From Amaurobius ferox (taxonomy: Eukaryota; Arthropoda; Arachnida; Araneae; Amaurobiidae), in contig OX578137.1 of assembly GCA_951213105.1 (NCBI GenBank), positions 58,342,236-58,406,235 of the forward strand: a DNA stretch of 64,000 nt, written 5' to 3'. The notes beneath the pieces were generated by a model that saw only the letters and a list, made by a program, of their open reading frames with translations, ran no database searches and was not told the DNA's origin. A program made the translations under genes and the position numbers. Shown in pieces: positions 10,420 to 22,332 of the stretch (positions within the stretch are counted from its first letter, which is position 1; the number at the start of each line of letters is the position of its first letter).

Positions 10420-13300
10420 CTCAAACTCATCGGAAAATGCGATTTTTATCGAATTTGCATTTTGGACGTTTTGAGTTGGAGCACCTACTCAAATTAACAT
10501 TTTAGAAAAAATCGATTTTTCGGCAGTTTTAACAAATGATTAGACCATGTAACAAATTACAGGTCTCTATCGTATTTAAAATAAAGCGTTTCCTATTTAT
10601 TCGTCAAATTAAACATTTTAGAGTTACCCCCACCCCTCTTTATAAACATTTAATTTTAGTTACGGAGATATTATCGAACGATTAATCCATATACCAAGTT
10701 GCAAGTCTCTACACAGATAAGGCGTTCTTCATTTATTCCGTAAATCCAACATTTTAGCTTGCAGTCCATCTAAAGTAGCAAACTGAAATTATACACTTTC
10801 TTCTTTTCCAACTATCTACCCACACACCAAATTTAAAGTTTCAATCGCATCGCAAAAAATCATTTTATTTATTATCATTTTATTTTTCGAGCATTTTGGT
10901 ATGGAGTATCTTCTCCTCTTTAAATTTAAATTTTAGATGAAATTAATTGCTTTTAATGTGTCTTATCGAATTGCTCACTCATGCGTCAGATTGCATATCT
11001 CTATCTTGCTTAAAAGAAGAAGTTTTGGTTTGCGGCACCCTTTCATTAACAAATATTGGAAATGTGAAATCACACACCTTCTTTAATTTAAATGATCTAC
11101 CCTTGAACAAAATTTCTAGTCTCTATCTCATCTTGAATTATGTTTTTTATCATTTCGTATTTCGCACGTTTTGGTGTGGAAAACTGCCCTTCTACAGAAG
11201 AATTTAAAAAAAATATTTTTCCCGGAAGTTTATTCATACGATAAACCTGCATATCAAATTTAAAAACTATCTTACTTAAAAGAAAACGTTTCTCATTCAA
11301 TTCACAAATGGAACATTTTGACGTTCGACACACTTTAAATTAGCAAATATTTCATAAATAAAATTATACTCGTTCTTCCTTCCGAACATTATATTTTTAC
11401 ACCAAATTTAAAGACTGTATTTCATCGCGAAGTATGTTTTTTTTACCATTTACCATTTCGAACGTTTTGGTGCGAAGCACCCTTATGTTGGACATTTTTG
11501 AAATACTCGAATTTCGTTAATTGTACTATTGACTCCAATTAATATTTCATTTAAAAGAATACGTTTCTCATTTATTCCTGAAATCGAACATTTTGGTGTG
11601 CGACATCCTTTATATTAGAAAAATGAATTTATACACTTTCTTCCTTTCAAAAAATTTACCAGTTCACCAAATTTAAAGTTTGCATTTCGTCGCAAAGAAG
11701 TATTTTTTGCCTTTATTTCCCTTTTCAAACGTTTTGGTTTAGAGCACCCCCTTCAATGAACATTTATGAAAAATCTTTTCTTCTTGATTTTTTTATTAAA
11801 TGATCGACCCATATACCAAATATCAAGCCTTTATCACATTTTAAAAAGAGTGTTTCTAATTTATTCGGCAAATCGAATATTTTGGAGTGCGTCATCCCCC
11901 AAAGTAGAAAATATTGAAAAACTGAAATTGCACTCTTTATTCTTTTCAAATTATCTATTCGTACACCAAATTCGAAGTCTCTATCTTAACCCACTTTCAT
12001 AATTTCACTTTCCGAACGTTTTTCTGTGGAGCACCCTCATAAAAGAACATTTTTGAAAAACCGTATTCGTCATGGGTGTTTTTATCAAATGATTAGCCCG
12101 TACACTAAATTTCAAACCTCTATCATATTGTAAACGATGCGTTTTTCATTTGTTCGTCAAATCGAATATTTTAGTGAGAGACACCCCCTACAATAGAATA
12201 TGTCGGAAAACTGAAATTGCACACTTTCTTCCTTTCTAACTATCTACACGTATACCAAATTTGAAATCTCTATCTCATGTTTTCTATCATTTCACCTTTC
12301 GAATATTTTCTGTGGAGTACCCCCCCCCTCCTGCACCTTTAAATATTCCTTTTTAAAAAACTCCATTCTTCTTGGATTTTCTATTAAATGATTCGCCCAT
12401 ATACCAAATATCAAGCCTCTATCACGTTCTAAAAGGAGTGTTTCAATTTTATTCCGAAAATCGAACATTTTTGTGTGCGACACCCCCTAAATGTAGAAAA
12501 TATTGGAAAACTGAAATTGTACACTTTCTATCTTCTAAACTATCTACCCGAACATCAAATTTCAAAAATCTCTAGCTCATCTCGAAATATGTTTTCTTAT
12601 CATTTGACCTTTCGAACGTTTTCCTATGGAGCACCCCCTTAAACGAACGTTTTTGAAAAACTATAATCGTCTTGGGTGTTTTCATCAAATGATTAGCCCA
12701 TATACCAAATTTCAAGCCTCTATCAAATTTTAAAGTAGCCATTTCTCATTTATTTGGTAAATCGAACATTTTGGTGTGCAGCACCCCCTTAAGTAGAAAA
12801 TATTCGAAATCTGAAATTGTACACTTTCATCCTTTTAAACGGTTTACCCATACACCAAATTTGAAGTCTCTATCTTATCGCAAAGCATACTTTCCTGTCA
12901 ATTCACTTTTCGAACGTTTTGGTGTGGAGCACCCCCCCTAAACGAACATTTTAGAAAACTATATTCATTTTGGGTGTTTTCTTCAAATGATTAGCCCATA
13001 TACCAAATGTCAAGCCTGTATCAAATTTTAAAGCAATCGTTTTTCATTTATTCTGTAAATCGAACATTTTGGTGTGCGGCAACCCCTTAAGTAGAAAATA
13101 TTCGAAATCTGAAATTGTACAATTTTTTCCTTTCAAACGGTTTACCAATAGACGAAATTTGAAGTCTCTATCTCATCGCAAAGCATGCTTTCCCTTCATT
13201 TCACTTTTCGAACCTTTTGGTGTGGGGCACCCCCTCTATAGAACGTTTTCAAAAAATTCGATTTTTCCAGGGGGTTTTATCGGACGACCGAGCCGTGTAC
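10420..13300. repeat. ~150-bp tandem array in the 5' part of the large Helitron
   Basis: A recurring block near CGAACATTTTGGTGTGCGGCAC and CACCCCC occurs about every 150 bp (for example 12299, 12462, 12613, 12763, 12909, 13062, 13209). Two alternating unit types make a ~300-bp higher-order repeat. Units become more regular towards 13.3 kb and more diverged towards 10.4 kb. The same units build the array at 2440-3870. Confidence 0.8.
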
Positions 13301-13311
13301 CAAATTGCAAG

Positions 13312-13529
13312 TCTCTATCTATTCGGGAAGTGCCTAAAAAAAGCGTGACAGACAGACAGACGGACAGACAGACGGACAGACAGACAGACGGACACTTGGC
13401 AATTAGTATATATAGATAGATCTCTATCTATTCGGGAAGTGCCTAAAAAAAGCGTGACAGACAGACAGACGGACAGACAGACGGACAGACAGACAGAAAT
13501 ACACTTGGCAATTAGTATATATAGATAGA
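13312..13529. repeat. Tandem duplication (109 bp) of the Helitron 5' terminus
   Basis: The block from TCTCTATCTATTCGGGAAG through the GACA/GACG tract to AATTAGTATATATAGATAGA occurs at 13312-13420 and again at 13421-13529. The copies are nearly identical apart from GACGGACAC versus GAAATACAC before CTTGGCAATT. Either copy could be the functional start of the element. Confidence 0.85.
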
Positions 13530-14272
13530 TACATTATATCTTTTTATCAGATTTAGTGATAAAGTTTATTTACATGCTTTTTAATTTTTATTTTATAAAA
13601 AATATTTTTCAAGGTTGCAACAAGTCCATCACTTTTATAAATTGAATGCTATTGATTAAGCTGTAATAATATGTAATATTTTGTTGCTTTTTGTGCACAC
13701 TGTGCAATTCAGATTATAATTTTCTAGCATATATTATACTGCCAGTTCTTATTTACTATATTGCCAGTTCTTCTGCTAGTTATACCGTAGATTATACGAT
13801 TTTTTGAATTATCGTGTTTACACTTTTCAGACAAGCAAAATTATACATACACAAATGGATATTGCTGAATGGGTATTGCTAGTCGCTGAAACATTTAGAG
13901 ATAAGCTTAAGCTCCCAGGTTTTCGTGTGGGATAGATCTATGCCATTTTTAGAACATTTAAAATAATTACTTCATTGTTTTTCCTAGAAAATCCTTCAAG
14001 AAAGGCGTTTCTCTTTATTTAAAGAAAAGTTATTTATGACTTTTGTCTAGCTAAATAATACACCTTTCAAAAGTGGTTAAAATATGTCCAATGGGCAGTA
14101 CAACATGCATTTACAATATGGTACATTACATTATGACGTCAATATCTCCTACTCTGAAATTTTTGCAAAAATCATATGTATGGTATGAAGCTAATTCAGA
14201 CTGATTAAGGAATACATTTATAATCCAACCTGGTGATAGTAGAAACTTGGAAATGCACATACAAGTGGGACT
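13530..14272. other. AT-rich spacer, no gene seen
   Basis: No recognisable frame, terminal repeat or RNA gene. It ends at the left target duplication of the LINE insertion. Confidence 0.5.
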
Positions 14273-15841
14273 GGACCTATAAGTCTTCTTCTTCTTCTTC
14301 AGTGGCCTGACAGCCCAGGATGGGCCCTTGCCTTCCGCAGTATAGAACTCCAGGCTCCCCTTTTCCTGGCCAAAGACCTCCAGTTCAAAACTTTTAAAAT
14401 TTTAAAGTCCTTTTCCACACAGTCAAGCCATCTGAGTTTAGGTCTTCCTCTTTTACGGGTGCCGAATGGTCTGGCCGAAAAGATATTTTTTGTTGTACGG
14501 CTTTCGGCCATCCTGCACAGGTGACCCACCCATTTAATTCTCTGAATCGTGATGTAATTGACTATATCTGGTTCTTTAAAAGACTTATAAAGTTCAGAGT
14601 TAGTTCTTCTTCTCCAGATGTTGTTACAATTTAAGCCACCAAAAATACCTCTCAAGATTTTTCTCTCAAAAACAGAAATGATATCTTTAACTTTTTCTGT
14701 CATTGCCCAAGTCTCAGCAGAGTAGGTAAGAATGGGTCTGATTAAACTTTTGTAGATTATAATCTTCGTTTTTCTGCTGATGAAGTCAGACTTTAGGTAC
14801 CTTTTAAGGCAGAAAAAACAACGGTTAGCAGCTGTAACTCTACCACGAATTTCGGGCATAATGTCATTGAGAGTATTAACTTCAGATCCTAAATATCTGA
14901 AGTTGCTTACAGTTTCAAACTTGTAAGCCCCAATTTCGAAATAAGGACAGTCATAATTACCACAGGGCATATACTTAGTTATATTTTGATTAATAGTTAG
15001 ATGCATTTTACTGGCTGCGGCCTCTAAAGATGTGAAGGCTTCCCTAAGTAACTCGGGAGTGCGTGCTACAATGTCAATGTCGTCAGCAAACGCAAAAATC
15101 TGGACAGACTTGTTAAAGATTGTTCTACGGGTATTGATGTTAGAGTCTTTCACAATTTTTTGGAGTGCAATATTGAAAAGCAAACAGGCCAGTGCATAGC
15201 CTTGTCTGAGCCCATTTGAAACAGTAATAGGCTCGGAGAGATTATTCTGAATTCTTACCCTAAGCTTTGTTTCGGTATGAGTAATAATAGCCAAATTTAT
15301 AAGTTTATCGGGTATTAGAAATTCTCTCATAGCTTCAATTAAAAATTTTCTGTTTACTGAATCATAGGCAGTCTTGAAATCAACGAAGAGATGGTAAGTT
15401 GCTATGCCATATTCATTAGCTTTTTCCAACACTTGCCTAATGTTAAAAATCTATTCAGTAGTAGATCTATCTCTGCGGAAACCACATTGGTAGTCTCCCA
15501 CAATATCTTCTGCATAAGTTACTAGTCTACTAAAGAGTATATTGGAAAACAATTTATAAAAAACGCAAAGAAGACTGATTCCCCTGTAGTTGGCACATTC
15601 CAAAACGTCTCCCTTTTTGTGGATAGGACAAATGATACTCAATTTCCAATTTTCGGGCAAGACTTCTTGGTTCCAGACTGATTCAATGAGGTGATGGATT
15701 TCCTCAATGTTTTGACTTGCTGCACTTTTAATAAGTTCAGAAGGAATCAAATCTGGGCCTGGAGCCTTGCAATTTTTGAGCCTCTTAATTCCTTCCTTGA
15801 CTTCTGCTAAAGACGGCGGTGGAATATTAGGACCTATAAGT
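14273..15841 (-). mobile_element. 5'-truncated non-LTR retrotransposon (LINE) with 12-bp TSD
   Basis: GGACCTATAAGT occurs at 14273-14284 and at 15830-15841 and brackets the insertion exactly. On the minus strand the element starts inside the reverse transcriptase region right after the right copy, and ends with a short (GAA)n tail against the left copy (forward CTTCTTCTTCTTC). Truncation at the 5' end, a simple-repeat tail and a target duplication are standard signs of target-primed reverse transcription. Confidence 0.9.
14299..15829 (-). pseudogene. LINE reverse transcriptase, truncated, one TAG
   Basis: Starting near 15829, the frame runs through RT fingers and palm (KNCKAPGPDLIPSELIK, then CPIHKKGDVLECANYRGISL, then GFRRDRSTTE) to a TAG at 15451-15453. 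It continues in the same frame to 14299. The second part keeps motif A (LFVDFKTAYDSV), a GLRQGYALACLLFN block with two substitutions from the usual GLRQGDxLSxLLFN, and the catalytic FADD. It ends with the RIKWVGHLCRM...RKRGRPKLRWLD region common at the C-terminus of these proteins. No endonuclease domain remains because the copy is 5'-truncated. The clade (RTE, CR1 or related) is not decided. The first ~36 codons upstream of 15829 in this frame belong to flanking DNA. Confidence 0.92.
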
Positions 15842-16763
15842 AGTGAGATGAATCTAAATTCATGAAATTGTTTCGGAAGAAAAATATAAATCTCGAATTT
15901 TTTTGTTCCAGAGTTCTTCCAGAAATAATTCAAGAACCGTTAGACTCACAAATTTAGTTTTTATATCATCATACGTAAAGAAGTTCTAAATTTTATTTAT
16001 TGATTCTGTTGGTGTACATCCCACAAATATCGAGATATTTTAATTTATAGTTATAGCAGACGATTTATTATTTTTTTTATAATTCAATTTTTATTCCGTT
16101 TGGATTTCATTTGTAACCATAATAACGGATTTACCATGGAGTTAGAAAGAATAAAATAAAACTCCTATGGATAAAATACTTGAAAATGCTATAATGCTTT
16201 GAGAATTATATCTAGGTACAGCTAGTGTTAGTAAGGTAGTCACTATTGTTAGTTAACACAACAGAAAGGCGTAGTATATAGTATATGCATTTTTGATTAT
16301 TTTTGAATTAAGAATTCTCTAATTATGAGTATAAGTAGCCAGTAGTTTTTCATAGTTTTTGGATAGAGTACAGAACATATGGAGATAAAAATAAATTGAA
16401 AGGTAAAATAATTTTGAATATATTTTTTATTGTTTCAGTTCTAATTTGCCTTGAGCTAATTATTTATTTTTACAAAATTGACAGTGTAAGTAAATATTTT
16501 AGGCCTTTCGCTATAAAAATAAATGCAAGACTACTTAACTTACTCCAGAGACATCAAATATATTGTCTCACACGATATTGGCGTTTTCTTAAAGTTTTAG
16601 CTCTTTACTGTTTGTTGCCTTCATGAAAGTTATGCTTCAAATACCGAAATCGTCTGCTCCATTAATTTTTGGGTTCACAATGGTTGAAAACTTGGCAAAA
16701 ATACTGTGGCTGCAGATGGAACATTGCTTTACATACTGCAAATTTCATGCGTGCGCCATTTTT
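15842..16763. other. AT-rich spacer, no gene seen
   Basis: Only short frames (76 codons or fewer) without family resemblance. No repeats with clear borders. Confidence 0.45.
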
Positions 16764-19700
16764 ACTTTCCCTGCAATACATGGTAATGTATACGGAAAGT
16801 ATTGGAATCATGTCGAAAATTGCAACTAGAGTTTTCGACGGATATACACGTTTCGAGACCTCTAGAATACGAAAAAACTATTTTTAGCGTAACGTCTGTG
16901 TGTCTGTCTGTGTGTCTGTACAATGCATGTATCCACTCTAACTAAAGAGCTAGTTGACCGAATTTCATAAAATTTGGTAGGTAAGCCACCTGGATGTGAC
17001 CCTGGTGCTGGTTAGTTTTTGGTACGATTCGTAAAAGCAGAACTCGCCTTTTTTGCGAAATGGCCCGTAAAAATTTCATTTATCCGCTCTAGCTAAAACA
17101 CTAATTTACCAAATTTCACAAAATTTGGTAGATAAGTTATTTGTGGGATACACTGGTGCTGATTAAAATTTGGTACGATTCGGAAAAGAAGAACCCGCCT
17201 TTTTTTTACGAAATGGCCCGCAGAAATTTCATGTATCCACCCTAGCTAAAATGCTAATTTACCAAATTTCACAATATTTGGTAGATAAGTTACTTGTGGG
17301 ACACTCTGGTGGTGATTCGATTTTAGTATAATTCGGTAAATAACAACCTGCCTTTTTTATGAAATGGACCGCAAAAATCGGCAAAATCTAAAAGAAAAAA
17401 AAAGACTACGTATGCTGAAATTTATCAATTAAATTCTTGTTTTATACGCAATTTTTGACTAGGAAAAGAATATAACACATTTCATTATACTTTATTACTA
17501 ACCGTGCGTTCTCAAGATATTTGAGATTTCTTGCATTTAGGTTACGCCGTTATCGGGAAAATGTTCAATTATCAAATAAAAACAAAAATTGAAGTATTAA
17601 TGCAAATTTAGTGTTATTTGGTGCAAGTAATCTCAGTCTAATGAATTATTAAAGAAATAAAGAAAATATGAATTTAAGTCTTCAGGGAAAGTCATGTGAT
17701 GCCCACATCAGATTTTTATGATTAAATTTGAAACGATTTTTGATATTCAGAACTTTTATTAAATGTGGTATGCTTCAAACTGAGTGTCCAAGCGGTTGTG
17801 TAAATGATCAGTTTAATAAATAATATGAGAAACAATGTTTTTAAGCGAAGTATAGAAATATTCACTATTTTAAAGTAATGCTCTCAGTTACAGTGACATT
17901 AAATATTTTATGATGGATGTTGTATCAGATTTTAATGTTTGCAAATAGCGATCAAAGTCAGAGCGATTTTTATTTGCTGCAATATTTCTTTTTTGTGGAG
18001 ACAATTTTTATTTTTCTTAAATGGAAAGAATAATGTATAGAAAAAAAATGGGACGAAGTCGAAAATTTGAATTAAAGTTTTCGATGGATTTACACGTTTA
18101 GATCTCGATTAGAACGTTTTTGAGGTATATTTCTGTGTATTTCGTATGTATTCTGTGTATATATGTTTGTATGAGTGTTTGTGAGTCCAGGAAATAACAT
18201 CTGAAGGTTAAATTGACCAATTCGAAGGAAATTAAAGAGGGTTAATAAAATTTGTGTTTGTTTTGCAGCGGTTTAGGCTAAACGAATTACATATCTTTCT
18301 TACTAGTCTATTAAGTTGGAAGCAGGTAAGTGACTATACATTTTAGTGGCAAAATTTGTGCCATATTATTGTTTTTGTAAACAAAATTTCTTTGGAACAT
18401 CTATTTTTCAGGATTTTCTATAGGTAGAGCTCAGATAATGACTGATATGGATTCAGTTTCAAATTTTGGTGGAATTTGGGGGTTCAATAAGAATTTTTAA
18501 CTTCCGATTTATCAATTCCAGTTCAAAAAATTTCCTTGAAACGTATGTTTCTCTGGATTGAATATAGATAGAACTTAGATAATAGTTACTGATATGGATA
18601 CAGTAAAATTTACAGAAGGGGCAAAAAGACTTAATTTCGGTTCTGGATATATGACTTTTGATTAAAAAATGCCCTTTTTTTAAACATCCATCTCTCAGAA
18701 TCTACTATAGATGTAGCTTAGACGATGACCGATATGAATTCAGCATCAAACTCTGGAGATGTGTTTTGGGGTTTACTAAGGATTTCTATTTCCAAGTCTG
18801 AAGATTTCACTTCGTGTTTGTTCAAAAACTTTTGCACATGTGCGAATATTTAGTATTTAAAATTGAATAAAAATACCTAATAGTTCCGCAAAAAATGAAG
18901 TATAGACACTACTTGTCACCATATGAGGACACCTTCATAAAATTTTTGTCCATCCAAATTGAAATTTCGTTACACTTTATTAATACATTAGATCCAATTT
19001 TGATGACAGGACTTAATCAGTTGGAACTATAGCATTCACACCCGGGAATTTGGATGAAAGACAACCTGCTGACAGAAGTAACGTATACGTAAAATTATGT
19101 ATACACAGATGTTCTGAGGGATAAAGAAATTTATCTGACTTGTATAAGCAGAAAGTTTTGTTGAATTATTTTTGGCGAGAAATATTTTTTTACAGAAAAA
19201 ATACCATGTTTTGAGAAACGACCAACTCTTTCAAAAATCATCTGAAGAAAGGGTACACAATTAAGCTAGTTATTAAACGGAAACGTTAAAAATAAGTACG
19301 CTGATAAGAAAAAACTCTGGTGTGGATAGGCAGTACATGACTTTGTTTACAGACTTAAAATAATGATGTCTTTATTTCTTTAATAATTCATTAGATTGAA
19401 TTTAATTGCTCAAAATGACCCTTAATTTTCTCTTTTAATTCAACTTTCATTGTTATTTGTTACCTGGGTATATTTTTAAAGGTAGTGAAGCAAAAACACA
19501 CACGAAAAACCTAAAATATCTCAGGAACGGTTATCCCCAGAGTAATGGGGTTGCTCTTATTCTTTTTATAGTCAACATTTACGTATAAATCAAGCATTTA
19601 TTTGAGACATTTGACCATACGTAGTCTTTTATTTTAGATATTGACGATTTTTGAGGATCATTTCTTTAAAAAAGTAGGTTCATTTATCACGAATCGTACC

Positions 19701-19981
19701 AAAATCTAATCAGCACCAGAGTCACCTAAAAGTGACTTACATATAAACTTTTATGAAATTTGGTTGATTAGTTTCTGCGGTAGACTAAATACATACATTG
19801 CACAGACACGCTCAGAGATATAGACACACAGATCCAGAGACACACACACAGACGTAACACAAAAATAGCTTTTCGTGTTCTAGCGGTCCTTAAATATGTA
19901 GATCCATCGAAAATTCACGTTGCGATATTCAACATGATTCCAATACTTTCCATATACAATACTATGTATTGCAGGGAAAGT
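16764..19981. mobile_element. Foldback-type element with long inverted arms and hairpin termini
   Basis: The left end at 16764-16800 and the right end at 19945-19981 are inverted copies of one motif: ACTTTCC...GCAATACATGGTAATGTAT...GGAAAGT, itself a hairpin. Inside them, long imperfect inverted arms share CGACGGATATACACG, GTGTGTCTGTCTGTG, ACCAAATTTCA(C/T)AAAATTTGG, GGTGCTGATTA and TTGGTACGATTCG, reaching inward to about 17650 and 19340. No transposase frame was found. The centre (18000-19100) holds a diverged relative of the same terminus near 18030 followed by unclassified sequence. The superfamily is unknown and the element is non-autonomous. Confidence 0.65.
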
Positions 19982-20279
19982 AAAAATAGGTAAGCGAATA
20001 CTATATATATTTGGGAATGTATTTGCTGTTTCTTAATAAAGAAATCACAACACAAATGCACGCGTAAATTTATATATGTGAAATTGAAATTCTGTTTGGC
20101 GCCTGTCTAAGTATTTAAATGGAATTCTTTTGAAAAGCAATATAAATACTCTTAGAATTTGCACATATTTTAAAGCACGAGCAAAGTCGATTATATCTGT
20201 GAAATTATAAAAATCAGGCAATTGTCTCTATGATTTTATTCGTACAGAAATGTATAAAAATATGATATACGCAGCACAT

Positions 20280-21177
20280 GACTTTTCCTGCAGACTGCAG
20301 ACTCATATTCATGTTTACATTATTTCTTCAATAATTCATTATATTAAGTTTAATCGCACAAAATAACACCCATCATGACTTAAAATTACACTGAATTTGT
20401 TTTTTTTTTATTTAATTTACGTTCTCATTTAGTAACTGGACTTATTTTCAAAAGTAGAGTAGCGTAGCGAAAATGATAAAAACTAAAATATCTCGAAACC
20501 GGCTATTCTTAGGGTTGGTCTTGTTCTTTTCATCGTTAAACATTATGTATAAAACAAGTATTTAATCGATATATTTCAGAATACGCAGTTTTTTATTTTA
20601 GATTCTGATGATTTAGATTCTTATAATGTGAAAATCTAATCAGCACCAGGGTAACCCACAAGTGACATATCTACCAAATTTTGTAATATTTAGTTTATTA
20701 GTTTTTCAGCTGGAGTAGATACAGGACATTTTTGAGGGCCAATTCGCAAAGAAAGGTGGGTTCTTTCATCCCAAATCGTACCAAAACGTAATCAGCACAA
20801 GGGTAACACACAGGTGACTTACCTACCAAATTTTATGAAATTTGGTCAATTAGTTCTGAGTTAGAGTGGATACATACATTGCACAGATAGACACACAGAA
20901 AGACAGACACACAGACAGACACATACACAGACAGACACACACATACAGACAGACACACAATCAACAAACACACACACAGACAGACACACAGATAGATAGA
21001 CACACAGACATGCACACAGATAGATAGACACACAGACACACACACAAACGTCAAGCTAAAAGTAGTTTCTCATATTCTAGAGGTCTCAAAACGTGTAGAT
21101 CCTTCTAAAACTCGAGTTGTGATTTTTGCCATTATTCCAATACTTTTCCTATACATTAGCATGTATTGCAGGAAAAG
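20280..21177. mobile_element. Partial second copy (right arm) of the hairpin-ended foldback family
   Basis: The order of blocks matches the right arm at 19340-19981: AATAATTCATTAxATT, AAAATATCTCGAAACCGG, ATCAGCACCAGGGTAACCCACAAGTGACATATC, a (GACA/CACA)n tract at 20880-21050, then the terminal hairpin at 21142-21177. The middle shows an extra local duplication of the ACCAAATTTTATGAAATTTGG block. No left arm was found nearby. Confidence 0.6.
20880..21048. repeat. (GACA/CACA)n simple-sequence tract
   Basis: About 170 bp of GACA, CACA and GATA units within the right arm of the foldback-family copy. It makes long but meaningless Cys/Val-rich frames on the minus strand. Confidence 0.9.
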
Positions 21178-21186
21178 AAAAATGTT

Positions 21187-21777
21187 TCGCAATTATATTT
21201 GCTTAGCAAAACATAAATAAAAATTATAATATATATAAAGATTTTTCGCAGCAATAAATAAATAAACCCCAACAAAAATATTAAAATTTATTTATTTATT
21301 TGTTACTGCTCAATATCACATTCTATATGTACTATTCTAGACCCTTCCACTATGTTTATTCTAATTCACATTTTCTCTCATAATGAGAAAACTCCTATTT
21401 CACTGGGCATTATTCTGATGTAAACGAAAGACACTCTGTCTTTCATCCGCGTCAACACCCTTCAAGCAGTATGCTCTTAATTACATTTTCCCTTTATTAA
21501 GGCATAACACAATGGTAGCCGTTCTGATGACATTACACTGTTAATGAACTAAAATTTGTGCGATTCCCCGAGAATTTACATTACATTTTCATTATATCCT
21601 AAATTCTAACCTGTTTAAGAGAAGTGTCTATATTTTAAGTGATTGAAATTTATCAATTTGCTAAATTGATAAATTTAAATGTAACTGTTTGAGATAGGGA
21701 TATAGTTTTAGAGTCTATTTCTCCCTGTTATGATGGTATATAACTTTAATGGTAATAGTTAATCTTTGTTTTTTTAT
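21187..21777. other. AT-rich spacer with a short perfect palindrome
   Basis: No gene seen. AAATTTATCAATTT and its reverse complement lie 3 bp apart at 21646-21676. Confidence 0.5.
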
Positions 21778-22010
21778 TTTCTTTACATACATAACACAAT
21801 GTATAGAGAAAGTATTGTGACGGAATTGAAAATTCGAATACGTGTTTTCGATGACAAGAACACGTTATCAAGTATTTCTGAACTCGAATCGAACATTTCT
21901 GAAGTGATGTCTGTGTTTATGTATGTATATATGTATGTCAGTGTATATGTGTGTGAATGCGTGTTTAAGTCTGTAAGTCTGTGGACTCAAGGTCTCATTA
22001 ACAAGTGAAG
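21778..22010 (+). mobile_element. Diverged left terminus of the hairpin-ended family
   Basis: CTTTACATACATAACACAATGTATAG-AGAAAG-TATTG is followed by GAAAATTCG, GTTTTCGATG, ATTTCTGAACTCG and a GTCTGTGTTTATGTATG tract, in the same order as the left end at 16764 but of another subfamily. No matching right end was identified. Confidence 0.5.
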
Positions 22011-22089
22011 TCCAAATTGAAATTTTGATACAGTTTATATCGTAAGTAAAGCCCGTGACTGAGCACAATTATTAGTGAACTAGTTTACA

Positions 22090-22332
22090 ACGTAAAATGC
22101 AGCGCAAATCAAGATAAATAAGCATACGTACGTATCGGAAATTTATTGGATTGTCTTTATTCGTTCAAAATTATGGGCTTGCATGCCCAAATAAGCCCAA
22201 AGACATGTCGACCAAGTCTTACTGTCATACGTTTAAGTGGTCAGGCCCACACATCTTGCACTGATAAAGGAAACCCCGTTGATTTCCATAACGTAAGTAT
22301 GCTTATTTATCTTGATTTGTACTGCATTTTAA
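22090..22332. repeat. Inverted repeat, ~44-bp arms around ~155 bp
   Basis: The arm at 22090-22133 (ACGTAAAATGCAGCGCAAAT onward) pairs with 22289-22332 with few mismatches. The core holds a GC-richer piece with no recognised frame. It could be a small MITE or a folded RNA; the boundaries are exact enough to define the arms but no target duplication is evident. Confidence 0.6.

Larger units (their letters stand above)
4037..13529 (-). mobile_element. Autonomous-type Helitron (rolling-circle transposon)
   Basis: The minus-strand element ends at left with the hairpin at 4049-4065 followed by CTAG (4037-4040). At right it begins TCTATCTATATATACTAATT (reverse complement of 13401-13420, and again at 13510-13529). 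Between the termini lie a 1.6-kb AT-rich 3' region, the Rep/helicase frame (10159-5705), a short SINE-like patch, and ~2.9 kb of ~150-bp tandem repeats. Termini and repeats match the short Helitron at 2358-4036. Helitrons move by a HUH Rep nuclease and PIF1-type helicase and make no target duplication, and none is seen. The duplicated right terminus leaves the true 5' end ambiguous between 13420 and 13529. Confidence 0.8.

Noticed and set aside
20833..21054. Cys/Val-rich minus-strand frames that look like small secreted peptides
   Set aside because: They are translations of the (GACA/CACA)n tract in two frames, with no signal beyond the simple repeat.
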